From the NCBI GenBank assembly GCA_963842835.1, contig CAWJIB010000010.1:124001-188000 (forward strand): a stretch of DNA of 64,000 nt, in the 5' to 3' direction. Shown one piece after another: positions 33,635-43,149 of this stretch (its first letter is position 1; every line of letters starts with the position of its first letter). Below the pieces are notes generated by a model, which was not told where the DNA came from, did no database searches, and saw only the letters and a program-made list of their open reading frames with translations. The translations under genes were made by a program, and so were the position numbers. The stretch is from Roseiarcus sp963842835. Its GTDB lineage: Bacteria; Pseudomonadota; Alphaproteobacteria; Rhizobiales; Beijerinckiaceae.

Positions 33635-35164
33635 ATGGCTGCGCTTTCCGCAAGAGACATGCAAAAGATCGCCGCGCCGGTTCACGATCGGGATCGGATC
33701 GCCCCCCGCGGCAACGCCGACGCTTTGCACAAGCTCGCCGCCGAACCGGCGATCCGGGCCTATTCGCGCGTCGTCGTCGCCGGCGTCGTGCGGGCGATCG
33801 AATGCGCGCTGATCGTGCTGACGGGCATGGCGGTCTATTTCGTCTATGTCGTCCGTAATATCGGCCAGCAGCCGGGTTACTTCCCCCTCATCGTCGCCGT
33901 CGCCGCGTTGTCGATCGTCACGTTTCAATCGCTGCAATCCTACACCGCGCCGGCGTTTCGCCATCCGGTCCGCCAGATGTTCCGCATCAGCGGCGGCTGG
34001 GCGCTGGTGTTTCTCGCCATCTTCGCCGCGATCTTCTTTCTCAAACTCGACGGCCTCGTGTCGCGCGTCTGGATGGCCGGATGGTTCGCGCTCGGCCTCG
34101 CCGCGCTCGCGATCGAGCGCGCGATCCTCTCGCGCTTGATTGTCCATCTCTCGCGCGCGGGGCGCTTGCAGCAGCGCGCCGTCATTGTCGGCGGCGGCCA
34201 GATCGGCGCGGAATTGCTGCGCGATCTTTCCAAGAGCGCGCAGGCCGAGGTGCGCATGCTCGGCGTCTTCGATGATCGCGGGGACGATCGCTCGCCCGAT
34301 ACGGTCGAAGGCTATCCCAAACTCGGGAACGTCGACGATCTCGTCGAATTTGCGCGCTCGACGCGCATCGATCTGGTGATCTTCGCCCTGCCGATCACCG
34401 CGGAGCAGCGCATCCTGCAAATGCTGCGCAAGCTCTGGGTGCTGCCGATCGACATTCGCCTTGCGGCGCACGCCAACCGGCTGCGCTTCAGGCCGCGCTC
34501 CTATTCTTATGTCGGCCAGGTGCCGGTGCTCGATCTCTTCGACAAACCGATCGCGGATTGGGACATCGTCATCAAGCTGGCGTTCGACAAGATCGTCGGA
34601 ACGCTCGCCTTGATCGCGCTCTCGCCGGTGCTCGCGCTCACCGCGATCGCCATTAAGCTGGATTCTCCAGGACCGGTGTTGTTCAAGCAGAAGCGCTACG
34701 GCTTCAACAACGAGCTGATCGAGGTCTACAAATTTCGTTCGATGTACGTCGACAAGCTCGATCCGACGGCCTCCAAGCTCGTCACGCGCGACGATCCGCG
34801 CGTCACCCGCATCGGACGCTTCATCCGCAGGACGTCGATCGACGAATTGCCGCAGCTGATCAACGTCGTCTTCAAAGGCGATCTGTCGCTCGTCGGCCCG
34901 CGCCCACACGCCGTTCACGCCAAGGCGGCGAACCGCCAGTACGACGAAGTCGTCGACGGCTATTTCGCCCGCCATCGCGTCAAGCCGGGCCTCACCGGCT
35001 GGGCGCAGGTCAACGGCTGGCGCGGGGAAACCGACACGCAGGAGAAAATCCAGCAGCGCGTCGAGCACGATCTCTATTACATCGAGAACTGGTCGATCCT
35101 GCTCGACCTCTACATTCTCGCGATCACGCCGGCCTCGCTGCTCAAGACCAAGAACGCGTTCTGA
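33635..35164 (+). CDS. undecaprenyl-phosphate sugar-1-phosphate transferase (WcaJ/GumD type)
   Basis: The 509-aa polyprenyl glycosylphosphotransferase has four N-terminal helices, a CoA-binding-like Rossmann region (A-V-I-V-G-G-G-Q-I-G-A-E-L) and a fifth helix. The catalytic sugar-transferase domain follows with K-F-R-S-M, R-F-I-R-R-T-S-I-D-E-L-P-Q, G-D-L-S-L-V-G-P-R-P and K-P-G-L-T-G-W-A-Q-V-N-G-W-R-G-E-T. It starts EPS repeat-unit synthesis by loading the first sugar phosphate, commonly glucose, on undecaprenyl phosphate. It begins 8 bases after the glycosyltransferase stop. Confidence 0.93.
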   Translation: MAALSARDMQKIAAPVHDRDRIAPRGNADALHKLAAEPAIRAYSRVVVAGVVRAIECALIVLTGMAVYFVYVVRNIGQQPGYFPLIVAVAALSIVTFQSLQSYTAPAFRHPVRQMFRISGGWALVFLAIFAAIFFLKLDGLVSRVWMAGWFALGLAALAIERAILSRLIVHLSRAGRLQQRAVIVGGGQIGAELLRDLSKSAQAEVRMLGVFDDRGDDRSPDTVEGYPKLGNVDDLVEFARSTRIDLVIFALPITAEQRILQMLRKLWVLPIDIRLAAHANRLRFRPRSYSYVGQVPVLDLFDKPIADWDIVIKLAFDKIVGTLALIALSPVLALTAIAIKLDSPGPVLFKQKRYGFNNELIEVYKFRSMYVDKLDPTASKLVTRDDPRVTRIGRFIRRTSIDELPQLINVVFKGDLSLVGPRPHAVHAKAANRQYDEVVDGYFARHRVKPGLTGWAQVNGWRGETDTQEKIQQRVEHDLYYIENWSILLDLYILAITPASLLKTKNAF

Positions 35165-35169
35165 CGGCG

Positions 35170-36420
35170 ATGAGCGCGCTCGCCCCGCCCGTCCCACGCG
35201 AATCGCGGCCGAGCGGGAATCGGCTGACGATCCGCGCAGCGACCCTCAAGCGCGCCGTCCTTTGGACGTTCGTGGCCTGCGGAGCGTCCGCAGCAATCGA
35301 ACCCTCGCCGTATGAATTCATGTTCTTCGTCGCCGCGTTCGCGCTTGCTCCAGGCGATCTCGAATTCGACCGGGCGATGATCCCGCTGATCGTGGGCCTC
35401 GCGGCCTTCAACGCCGGCGGCCTCATCGCGCTGCCTCCTTTCGTCGACGTCCACGAAAGCGTGAGCTTCACGTTCATCTCCGTCTATATGGCGGCCACCG
35501 CGATCTTCTTCGCCGCGCTCGTCGCCAAGGCGCCGTTCGAGCGCTTGCGTACGATCCGCTCGGGCTATCTCGCGGCCGGCGTATTCGCGGCGACGCTCGG
35601 GATTCTCGGCTATTTCAATGTCGCGGGCTTGAGCGCGCACTTCACGCTCTACGACGGCACGCGTGTTTCCGGCCCCTTCAAGGATCCCAACGTGTTCGGG
35701 CCGTTCCTCGTGCTGCCGATCCTCTGGCTGACGCAGGACCTGCTGCTCCGGCGCGGCGCCGGGCTGCTGCGCACCGTCGCGCCGCTCGGCCTCATGATCT
35801 TCGCGGTGTTGCTCAGCTTCTCGCGCGGCGCCTGGGGCGTCGCCGCCGCCTCCGTCACGCTGATGATCGCGCTGACCTTCGTCACCACTTCGTCCTCGGC
35901 CTTGCGCAGCGCATCGTCGCCGTAGCCTCGTCGGGCTCGTCGGCGTCCTCGTTCTGCTGGTGGTCGCGTTGTCGGTCCCTGAAATGCGCGACATGCTTCT
36001 GACGCGCGCGTCGCTCGTTCAGGATTACGACGCGGGCGAGATGGGGCGTTTCGGCAACCAATTGCGTTCGCTGCCGCTGTTGCTGGAGCGGCCGTTCGGC
36101 TTCGGTCCGCTGCAATTCCGCCACGTCTTCCCCGAAGATCCGCACGAGATGTACGTCAACGCCTTCGCCTCCTACGGATGGCTCGGCGGCTTGTCGTTCC
36201 TCGCTTTCACGACGACGACCTTGTATGTCGGCTGGCGGCTCGTCTTCGTCCGCTCGCCGTTCCGCGAGGTCGCAATCCCCGATCTGGGCGTGTCTGTTCG
36301 TCCAGATGGCGCAAGGGCTCCAGATCGACACCGACCACTGGCGCCATCTCTATCCTGCTGTTCGGCGCCCTTTACGGCCTCGCCGGCGGCGGAGCGACGC
36401 TATCGCGTCAGTGCGGAACC
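35170..36420 (+). pseudogene. O-antigen ligase/EPS polymerase-like membrane protein, frameshifted
   Basis: The first 251 codons (35170-35925) encode a polytopic membrane protein with the ligase-type F-S-R-G-A-W-G motif and P-F-K-D-P-N-V-F-G-P. The homology then continues in the next frame (S-L-V-G-L-V-G-V-L-V-L-L ... E-R-P-F-G-F-G-P-L-Q-F, N-A-F-A-S-Y-G-W-L-G-G, to about 36280). It passes to a third frame (W-A-C-L-F-V-Q-M-A-Q-G-L-Q-I-D-T-D-H-W) and finally back to the first (L-L-F-G-A-L-Y-G-L-A-G-G-G). All three shifts are in the same direction. The gene starts 5 bases after the wcaJ-like gene and would have polymerised or ligated the EPS unit. Confidence 0.8.
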
Positions 36421-37161
36421 TCAGCGCCGGGCGATCGTATAGGCGTAGCTCGTCATCAGGCGCCAGTCGCGCCTCTCGGCGAGGTCGCCGACCGCCGCGT
36501 CGAATTCCCGCAAACCCGGAATACGCCGGAAGTAGCGATGCCCCCAAAACGGCGCGACCAGCACGGAGGAGAACCCGCTGCGCCTCAAGATCGGCTCGAC
36601 GCGTGAAGGATCGCCGAAGCACATTTCGTAGCGGGCGGGAAACTTCGGATAATCGCCTTGGTGACGGTCGGAGAAGAAGAGCCGCAGAACGCGCGCGGTG
36701 AGCGCCTCGGGCGCCAGCCAATTGATCACGAAAGGCGGCGCATAGAGCGTCGGATGGAAGGCGAGCGCTACGCCGCCGGGCGCGAGCAGCGCGCACATGT
36801 TGCTCCAGGCGCGCGGCGCGCCGCGAACGTGCTCGAACACCATGCGCGAAATTATGAGGTCGAAACGCCCGGCCAATTTCGGGTCGAAATCGCCGGCGAC
36901 GTCGAATTGCGCGGTGTCGAAGAAGGCCGGCGCCAGCGCCAATTCGCCGGCGTCGATGTCGTTGACCGTGAGTGCGACGCCGGCCTCCTCGGCTTCGCTC
37001 GGCGTCAGCAACGGCCCTCTTCCGCCGCCGATCTCCAGCACCCGAACTTTGCCGTCTTCATGCCGGCCGCTGCGGCGGCAGGTCTCGACGAAGGCGAGGA
37101 CGCTCGCGCGGTAATTGTCCCAGGCCCAAAGCTCTCGGCTGTCGTAGCCCAGGCGGCGCAA
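36421..37161 (-). CDS. class I SAM-dependent methyltransferase
   Basis: The 246-aa protein has SAM-binding motif I V-L-E-I-G-G-G-R-G, an acidic N-D-I-D after strand 2, and F-D-L-I-I-S-R-M-V-F-E-H-V as motif II. The start is uncertain: the longest frame begins at a TTG. Its stop abuts the 3' end of the broken polymerase gene on the other strand. Close to an EPS locus it may methylate a sugar, but this is inferred only from position. Confidence 0.82.
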   Translation of the reverse strand: MRRLGYDSRELWAWDNYRASVLAFVETCRRSGRHEDGKVRVLEIGGGRGPLLTPSEAEEAGVALTVNDIDAGELALAPAFFDTAQFDVAGDFDPKLAGRFDLIISRMVFEHVRGAPRAWSNMCALLAPGGVALAFHPTLYAPPFVINWLAPEALTARVLRLFFSDRHQGDYPKFPARYEMCFGDPSRVEPILRRSGFSSVLVAPFWGHRYFRRIPGLREFDAAVGDLAERRDWRLMTSYAYTIARR

Positions 37162-37297
37162 CGGTCGGCCAGAAACGCCGATGGCGCAGCGCGGTCGAGG
37201 CTCGCGCCGTTCAGACCGCCAGAACGGCCGACGTCGTCGCTAATTGGCCTGCGATGCCCATGGTCTTCGCGCCTCCGAATGCGCGGCGAAGGATCGG

Positions 37298-38209
37298 TCA
37301 ATCGACAGCGCGAGGCAAGCAGTCGCGTAAGGTAACCTTACCGGGAGCCCCCGCCTCGAACGCCAGCGCCGCCCCCATCGCCTCCCCCGCGCCGACGACC
37401 AGCGCGCCGTTGCGCTCGCGATAGCCGACGCCGCCCGCCTCGAGGATCGCGCGCGTCGCCGCGATATCGGCGACGGCGATGCGCGCCAGCGCCATGGGCG
37501 GTCCATCCGCGCCGATCGTCGACGCGCCATAACGTTCGGCGAGCGCCGCGCGCGGACAACATTCGATGCGCGCGCCGTCGGCCTCGACGACGAACCCCCG
37601 CCCTTCGCGCCGCGCCGCGCCGGCGCCGACGAAACGCTCAAGAAAATCCTCCGCCTCGCGAGGATTTTCGTGCGCGATCGCGAGCCCTGCGATCCCTCTC
37701 GCGCCGTTGGGATGGAGCTGCGCCGCGCGGCTCCAGAAATTCTCGGGGAATCGCTGCTGGCAGACGAAGAAGCCAGCCTCCGGCAGCGCCGGGCTCGCCG
37801 CGAAGGCCAGCGAGAACGCGACGTCGGCTTCGCTGCCGTCCGGCCGGCGCGCCTTGCGCGCGAAATCGAAGCGAGCGAAATCGCCGATGCCGTCGGCCAT
37901 GAATTGTCGGCGGTCCGCCTCCGCGTCGTGCGAGCGCATGACCAGCATCCCCAGTCCCTCGCGCCGCTGGAGGAAAGCGCTCACGAACCCGGCGAAAGAG
38001 AAGACCCCCGGCTCCGGCGTGGGCGCGGCAAAACCCTCGCCCAGCCCGATCAGCTCGAGAAAAGCGCCGTCGAACTGGACGATATGGTTCTCGGTGCCCC
38101 AGGGATGCCGGTTGCGCGCGCCGACCTGAAAGCCGAGACGGCGGTAGAGCTCGGCCTGTGCGGCCAAGTCGCGCGCGGGGATCACGAGATGGTCGATGGC
38201 GCGCGGCAT
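37298..38209 (-). CDS. VOC family protein (glyoxalase-like domain)
   Basis: The 303-aa protein begins I-D-H-L-V-I-P-A-R-D-L, the metal-site strand of the vicinal oxygen chelate fold, and continues with the Glyoxalase_3-type pattern W-G-T-E-N-H-I-V-Q-F. A second half-domain follows (G-I-A-G-L-A-I-A-H-E-N). Members bind a divalent metal and are mostly uncharacterised, some acting as dioxygenases or lyases. It stands alone between the methyltransferase and the Uma2-like gene. No substrate can be assigned. Confidence 0.8.
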   Translation of the reverse strand: MPRAIDHLVIPARDLAAQAELYRRLGFQVGARNRHPWGTENHIVQFDGAFLELIGLGEGFAAPTPEPGVFSFAGFVSAFLQRREGLGMLVMRSHDAEADRRQFMADGIGDFARFDFARKARRPDGSEADVAFSLAFAASPALPEAGFFVCQQRFPENFWSRAAQLHPNGARGIAGLAIAHENPREAEDFLERFVGAGAARREGRGFVVEADGARIECCPRAALAERYGASTIGADGPPMALARIAVADIAATRAILEAGGVGYRERNGALVVGAGEAMGAALAFEAGAPGKVTLRDCLPRAVD

Positions 38210-38339
38210 TCTCCCCTGCCCTTCAGAGTGCGACGGCCGGGCTCGGCAATCTTCGAGCGGACGCGCGGCGGCGCTTGTGATACTCTATCGCCGGATTGAA
38301 GTCGCGGCCGACGAGCCCCGATTGTTGGAAAGCGCCGAC

Positions 38340-38930
38340 ATGAGCGTCCCTTTCTCTTCCCGCGTCACCAGCGCCGCCGAAGGCCTGCCGCGCCGCCGCT
38401 TCACCGTCGCCGAGGTCGAGGCGATGGTCGCGGCCGGCGTGATGGAGGAGGACGAGCGGGTCGAACTGATCGGGGGGGAGCTGGTTCCGATGTCGCCAAA
38501 AGGAAATCAGCATGAGGTCGTCAAGACGGCGCTGGTCGACAGGTGGATTCGCCTTCGCCCCGACGAATGCAGAGTCGCGCAGGAAACGACGTTCAGGCTC
38601 TCGGCCGACACCTATCTCGAACCCGATGTCGTCGTCTACCTGCGGGCCTCCGGGTTGAGTGGCCTTTCGGGGCCTGGCGTTCTGCTCGTCGTCGAGATCG
38701 CCAATTCCTCGTTGCGATACGACATGGGGCGAAAGGCCGCGCTGTACGCGAGTTTTGGCGTGCGCGAATTATGGGTGATCGACGCGATCAAGCTCACGAC
38801 GCGCGTATTCCGCGCGCCCTCGCAAAGCGGCTACGGCGAGACGCGCGATTTCGGCGCCGCCGAGCGGCTCGTCCCGCTGTTCGCGCCGGACGTCTTCGCC
38901 CTGCGCCTCGACGAACTCGACTTGAGCTGA
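38340..38930 (+). CDS. Uma2 family (DUF820) nuclease-like protein
   Basis: A 196-aa protein with the Uma2 restriction-endonuclease-like fold: V-E-L-I-G-G-E-L-V-P-M-S-P, the catalytic-site stretch L-E-P-D-V-V-V-Y ... L-L-V-V-E-I-A-N-S-S, and Y-D-M-G-R-K-A-A-L-Y-A-S-F-G-V-R-E-L-W-V-I-D. The conserved Asp and Glu of the PD-(D/E)xK type are present. The function is poorly known; the family is abundant in cyanobacteria and scattered elsewhere, often after transfer. The start is the ATG at 38340 (M-S-V-P-F-S); the upstream in-frame extension overlaps the VOC gene and is unlikely. Confidence 0.85.
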   Translation: MSVPFSSRVTSAAEGLPRRRFTVAEVEAMVAAGVMEEDERVELIGGELVPMSPKGNQHEVVKTALVDRWIRLRPDECRVAQETTFRLSADTYLEPDVVVYLRASGLSGLSGPGVLLVVEIANSSLRYDMGRKAALYASFGVRELWVIDAIKLTTRVFRAPSQSGYGETRDFGAAERLVPLFAPDVFALRLDELDLS

Positions 38931-38942
38931 GAGGTCAGCGCC

Positions 38943-40160
38943 TCACGCCGGCTTCTTCAGCTTCACCACGTTGTGCAGCGTGGCGTCCGCCCCCTCGAAG
39001 AAGCGCTTGACGCCGCGCGCGGCCTGGCGGATGCGCTGCTCGTTCTCGACCAGCGCGAGGCGCACGTAATCGTCGCCGTGTTCGCCGAAGCCGACGCCCG
39101 GCGCGACGGCGACGTCGGCCTTTTCGATCAGCAGTTTGGAAAACTCGAGGCTGCCGAGATGGCGGAATTTTTCCGGCACCGGGGTCCACGCGAACATCGA
39201 GGCGCGCGGCGGATCGATCGCCCAGCCGGCGGCGGCGAAACTCTCGACCATCACGTCGCGCCGGCGCTTGTAGATCGCGCGCATCTCCTTGACGCAATCG
39301 TCGGGGCCGTTGAGCGCCGCCGCGGCCGCCACCTGGATCGGCGTATAGGCGCCGTAATCGAGATAGGACTTGACGCGCCCTAGGGCGGCGATCAGGCGCT
39401 CGTTGCCGACCGCGAATCCCATGCGCCAGCCGGCCATCGAGAAAGTCTTCGACATCGAGGTGAACTCGACCGCGACGTCGAAGGCGCCCGGCGCCTGCAG
39501 CACCGAGGGGGGCGGATCCTCGTCGAAGAACACTTCAGCGTAGGCGAGATCGGACAGGACGAAAATCTCGTGCTTTTTCGCGAAAAGGACGAGGTCTTTG
39601 TAAAAGTCGAGCGAGGCCACCATCGCCGTCGGGTTCGAGGGATAGCAGACGACCACGGCGATCGGCTTGGGGATGGAATGGACGAGTGCGCGCTCCATCG
39701 CGACGAAGAAATCCGGCGTCGGATCCGCCGGCACGGAACGGATCACGCCGCCGGCCATCAGAAATCCGAAGGCGTGAATGGGATAGGAGGGGTTGGGGAC
39801 CAGCACGACGTCGCCGGGCGCGGTAATCGCCTGGGCCATATTGGCGAAGCCTTCCTTCGAGCCGAGCGTCGCGACGATTTGTGTCTCCGGGTTGAGCTTG
39901 ACGCCGAAACGACGCGCGTAATAGCCGGCTTGCGCCCGCCTCAGACCCGGGATGCCCTTGGAGGCCGAATAGCGATCGGTGCGCGGCTTGCCAACCGTCT
40001 CGACCAATTTCTCGATGACGTGCTTGGGCGCCGGCAAGTCCGGATTGCCCATGCCGAGGTCGACGATGTCCGCTCCCGCGGCGCGGGCCTTGGCCTTGAG
40101 CTTATTGACTTGCTCGAAGACGTAAGGCGGCAGGCGCCGCACGCTGTGGAATTCAGACAT
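38943..40160 (-). CDS. alaC: alanine transaminase AlaC / LL-DAP-aminotransferase-like
   Basis: A class I/II PLP aminotransferase of 405 aa with the Schiff-base Lys238 in S-M-S-K-T-F-S-M-A-G-W-R. It has D-L-G-M-G-N-P-D at the N-terminus and N-P-S-Y-P-I-H and Y-P-S-N-P-T-A in the cofactor region. This pattern is typical of the AlaC group (glutamate-pyruvate transaminase), which is related to LL-diaminopimelate aminotransferase. It would link alanine to pyruvate and glutamate. It converges with the Uma2-like gene, with 12 bases between stops. Confidence 0.88.
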   Translation of the reverse strand: MSEFHSVRRLPPYVFEQVNKLKAKARAAGADIVDLGMGNPDLPAPKHVIEKLVETVGKPRTDRYSASKGIPGLRRAQAGYYARRFGVKLNPETQIVATLGSKEGFANMAQAITAPGDVVLVPNPSYPIHAFGFLMAGGVIRSVPADPTPDFFVAMERALVHSIPKPIAVVVCYPSNPTAMVASLDFYKDLVLFAKKHEIFVLSDLAYAEVFFDEDPPPSVLQAPGAFDVAVEFTSMSKTFSMAGWRMGFAVGNERLIAALGRVKSYLDYGAYTPIQVAAAAALNGPDDCVKEMRAIYKRRRDVMVESFAAAGWAIDPPRASMFAWTPVPEKFRHLGSLEFSKLLIEKADVAVAPGVGFGEHGDDYVRLALVENEQRIRQAARGVKRFFEGADATLHNVVKLKKPA

Positions 40161-40284
40161 CGCGAAAAATTCCCTTTCTCGGCACGCCTCCGGCGCGGCC
40201 GGGGCGTCGAATCTGTTACCATCGCCGGGAAGCGCGCCGCAAACCTAAAACTTCGCCTAGAGGCCGCTCGCGGCCGACTTTCTC

Positions 40285-40695
40285 TCAAAACTTCGGGGCC
40301 GCACCGCTCGTGGCCGCCTTCTTCTCCGATTTGGCCTTTTTCGCGGCGGCGGCGTCGGCGGCGGCCTTGGCCGCCGGCGGAAAGGCGGCGCGCAAAGCGT
40401 CGTGGCTCTTTCCCACGGCTTGGAGATCGCTGTCGGTCGCTTCCAATTCCTTGGCCGTCTTGATCGTCCCCGGGGGCTCGGCGGGCGTCTTGAACGCCGG
40501 AATCGGCGCCGGCTCTTGCGCAGGGCGCGATTGCATGACGAAATCTGGCGGCCGATCGACGTCAGTGGCGAGGCCCATGCCTCTCATCAGCGATCGAACG
40601 GGCGATTCCGACTGCGGCGCGTCCTGAGCCCTCGATGCAGAAGCGGCGAGCGTCCCGAAAAGCGCCGCGACGACGATCAGCGGCGCCGTTCGCAT
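40285..40695 (-). CDS. secreted hypothetical protein, Ala/Lys-rich C-terminus
   Basis: The start is placed at the ATG at 40695 (M-R-T-A-P-L-I-V-V), which gives a signal peptide cut about S-R-A-Q; an ATG at 40722 is in frame. The mature chain has a short conserved-looking part (S-L-M-R-G-M-G-L-A-T-D-V-D-R-P-P-D-F-V) and a helical, Ala/Lys-rich tail. No family is recognised. The stop lies 124 bases upstream of alaC on the same strand. Confidence 0.55.
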   Translation of the reverse strand: MRTAPLIVVAALFGTLAASASRAQDAPQSESPVRSLMRGMGLATDVDRPPDFVMQSRPAQEPAPIPAFKTPAEPPGTIKTAKELEATDSDLQAVGKSHDALRAAFPPAAKAAADAAAAKKAKSEKKAATSGAAPKF

Positions 40696-40831
40696 GCCTT
40701 CGCGCCAAAGTCCCGACATCATCGAAAACCGCCAAAATCCATTGTTCCGACGCCGCCTGGCCCGCCCAAAAACTCGCTGGCGTCATGAAGAGCAACTAAC
40801 CTATAGCTAGAGAAGAGCCTAGCGGCATATT

Positions 40832-43003
40832 ATGTCGGAAACGGGACTAAAGACGCGAGCGCCCCGCGTGAGGAAACGCATGCCCAGGAATTCTTCGGAT
40901 CGTCCAACGAAACCCACGCCCGCACGTCCGCCGCTTCGCGTTTCGGCGAAGCGCTCGGTCTCGGCGAACGACACGGTCTCGGCGAAGGAAACGGTCTCGG
41001 CGAAGGAAACGGCTTCGGGGGAACGCTCGCCTTCCCCGCCGCGCCGGAAGCCCGCGACCGGCCAAGCCAACAAATCCGGCGCCGCGCCCTCGGCCGTGCA
41101 AGGGCGAAAGGCCGCGCCAGCAAGCGCGCCCCGGCCCATTCCCCAGAGCGAGCCCGCGGCTTCGGTCCCGCCGAAAAAGGAGGCGGAGCCCCCGCGCGCC
41201 GGCGAGGCCGGCGCGAAGGAGCGTCGCGAAACGCCCCTGCCGAACATCGAGGCGCTCTCGCGCAACATCGCCCGCCTCATCGAGGAAGGCGGCAAGGTCA
41301 TCGCGGCCTATCTCAAGCCGCGCGAGGCGGGCGGGACCCAGTCCGAGCCCGGCGACGAAATCACCGAGATCGTTACATCGCTCGGACGCGTCGCGGAATA
41401 TTACGTCTCCGACGCGCAGCGCGCCTTTGAGGCGCAAACGGACCTCTCGAAGCAATTTATCGATCTCTGGGCGACGACGCTGCGCCGGCTGCACGGCGAG
41501 GACGCCGCGCCGGTCGCCGCGCCTGAGGCGGGCGACAAACGCTTTTCCGATCCGGAATGGCGGTCGAACCCCTATTTCGACTTTCTCAAGCAGGCCTATG
41601 TGCTGACGACGCGCTGGGCCAACGATCTCGTCAGGCGAGCCGAGGACCTCGATCCGCACACGCGCGACAAGGCGCAGTTCCACCTGCGCCAGGTGACGAG
41701 CGCCCTGTCGCCGTCGAACTTCGTCGCCACCAACCCCGAATTGCTGCGCACGACGCTCGCCGAAAGCGGCGAGAATCTCGTGCGCGGGCTGCACATGATG
41801 GCCGAGGACATCACGGCCGGGCGCGGCAACCTGCGCATCCGTCAGTCCGACGCGAAGAAGTTCGAGCTCGGCGTCAATCTCGCCGCGACGCCCGGCAAAG
41901 TGATCTATCGCAACGAACTGATCGAACTCATCCAATATGCGCCGACGACGCCGAGCGTCTACAAGCGCCCGCTGCTGATCGTGCCGCCGTGGATCAACAA
42001 GTTCTACGTGCTCGATCTCAATCCCCAGAAATCCTTCATCCGCTGGGCTGTGGCGCAGGGCCTGACGGTGTTCGTCATCTCCTGGGTCAATCCCGACGAG
42101 CGCCATGCCGACAAGGGCTTCGAAGCCTATATGCGCGAGGGGGTTTTCGCGGCGCTCGACGCGGTCGAGGCGGCGACGGGCGAGCGCGAGGTGGCCGCGA
42201 TCGGCTATTGCGTCGGCGGCACTTTGCTGGCGATTGCGCTCGCCTTCATGGCCGAGATCGGCGACAAGCGCATTGTCAGCGCGACATTCTTCACCACCCA
42301 GCTCGATTTCACTGACGCCGGCGATCTCAAGGTTTTCGTCGACGCCGAGCAGCTCAAGACAATCGAGCGCAGGATGGCCGAAACCGGCTATCTCGACGGC
42401 TCGTACATGGCCAATGCCTTCAACATGCTCAGGCCCAACGATCTCATCTGGTCCTATTTCGTCAACAACTACCTCAAGGGCAAAGAGCCGATGCCGTTCG
42501 ACCTCCTGGTCTGGAACGCCGATTCGACGCGCATGCCCGCCGCCAATCACAGCTTCTACCTGCGCCATTGCTATCTCCAGAACGATCTGACCAAGGGCCG
42601 CATGACGATCGAGGGCAAAACGATCGATCTCTCCAAGGTGACGATGCCGGTCTACGAACTGGCGACGCGCGAAGACCACATCGCGCCGGCCAGGTCCGTC
42701 TTCACCGGCGCCAAGTTCTTCGGCGGGCCGGTGCGCTACGTGCTCGCCGGCTCCGGCCATATCGCGGGCGTCGTCAATCCCGCGGACAAGCCGAAATATC
42801 AATATTGGACCGGCGGGCCGCCGAGCGGCGCGTTCGACGCGTGGCTCGACGCCGCCGAGGAGCACCCGGGCTCCTGGTGGGTCGACTGGGTCCAATGGGT
42901 CACCGCGCAGGCGCCGGAAAAAGTCGCGCCGCGCGAGCCGGGCGGCGGCAAGCTGAAGCCGATCTGCGACGCGCCGGGGGAATACGTGAAGATGCGGGTG
43001 TAG
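40832..43003 (+). CDS. phaC: class I poly(3-hydroxyalkanoate) synthase
   Basis: PhaC polymerises hydroxyacyl-CoA into storage granules. The lipase-like box G-Y-C-V-G-G places the catalytic Cys at residue 460, with the partner Asp615 (E-D-H) and His643 (G-S-G-H-I-A). The core from about residue 130 is typical. The N-terminal 125 residues are unusual: basic, Pro/Ala/Ser-rich, with imperfect S-A-K-E-T-V repeats, making the protein 723 aa against about 590-600 normally. No phaA, phaB or phasin gene is adjacent. The extension might be trimmed if a later start is used, for example the ATG at codon 17. Confidence 0.93.
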   Translation: MSETGLKTRAPRVRKRMPRNSSDRPTKPTPARPPLRVSAKRSVSANDTVSAKETVSAKETASGERSPSPPRRKPATGQANKSGAAPSAVQGRKAAPASAPRPIPQSEPAASVPPKKEAEPPRAGEAGAKERRETPLPNIEALSRNIARLIEEGGKVIAAYLKPREAGGTQSEPGDEITEIVTSLGRVAEYYVSDAQRAFEAQTDLSKQFIDLWATTLRRLHGEDAAPVAAPEAGDKRFSDPEWRSNPYFDFLKQAYVLTTRWANDLVRRAEDLDPHTRDKAQFHLRQVTSALSPSNFVATNPELLRTTLAESGENLVRGLHMMAEDITAGRGNLRIRQSDAKKFELGVNLAATPGKVIYRNELIELIQYAPTTPSVYKRPLLIVPPWINKFYVLDLNPQKSFIRWAVAQGLTVFVISWVNPDERHADKGFEAYMREGVFAALDAVEAATGEREVAAIGYCVGGTLLAIALAFMAEIGDKRIVSATFFTTQLDFTDAGDLKVFVDAEQLKTIERRMAETGYLDGSYMANAFNMLRPNDLIWSYFVNNYLKGKEPMPFDLLVWNADSTRMPAANHSFYLRHCYLQNDLTKGRMTIEGKTIDLSKVTMPVYELATREDHIAPARSVFTGAKFFGGPVRYVLAGSGHIAGVVNPADKPKYQYWTGGPPSGAFDAWLDAAEEHPGSWWVDWVQWVTAQAPEKVAPREPGGGKLKPICDAPGEYVKMRV

Positions 43004-43149
43004 GCGCCGACGCGGGAACGCGCTGACCCGTCATGGCGAGCGCCGGAGAAGCCAACCACGCTTGAGTTTGGCGCCGCAGCTGATTCTCGATCGCTTCCCA
43101 GGGCGAGCGCGAGGCATTCGTCCGGCTTCGCTCGCGACCACGGTTGAAG

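Noticed and set aside
40847..42895. 682-codon minus-strand ORF opposite phaC
   Set aside because: It has His/Asp/Arg-rich shadow composition, and phaC on the other strand has all catalytic residues.
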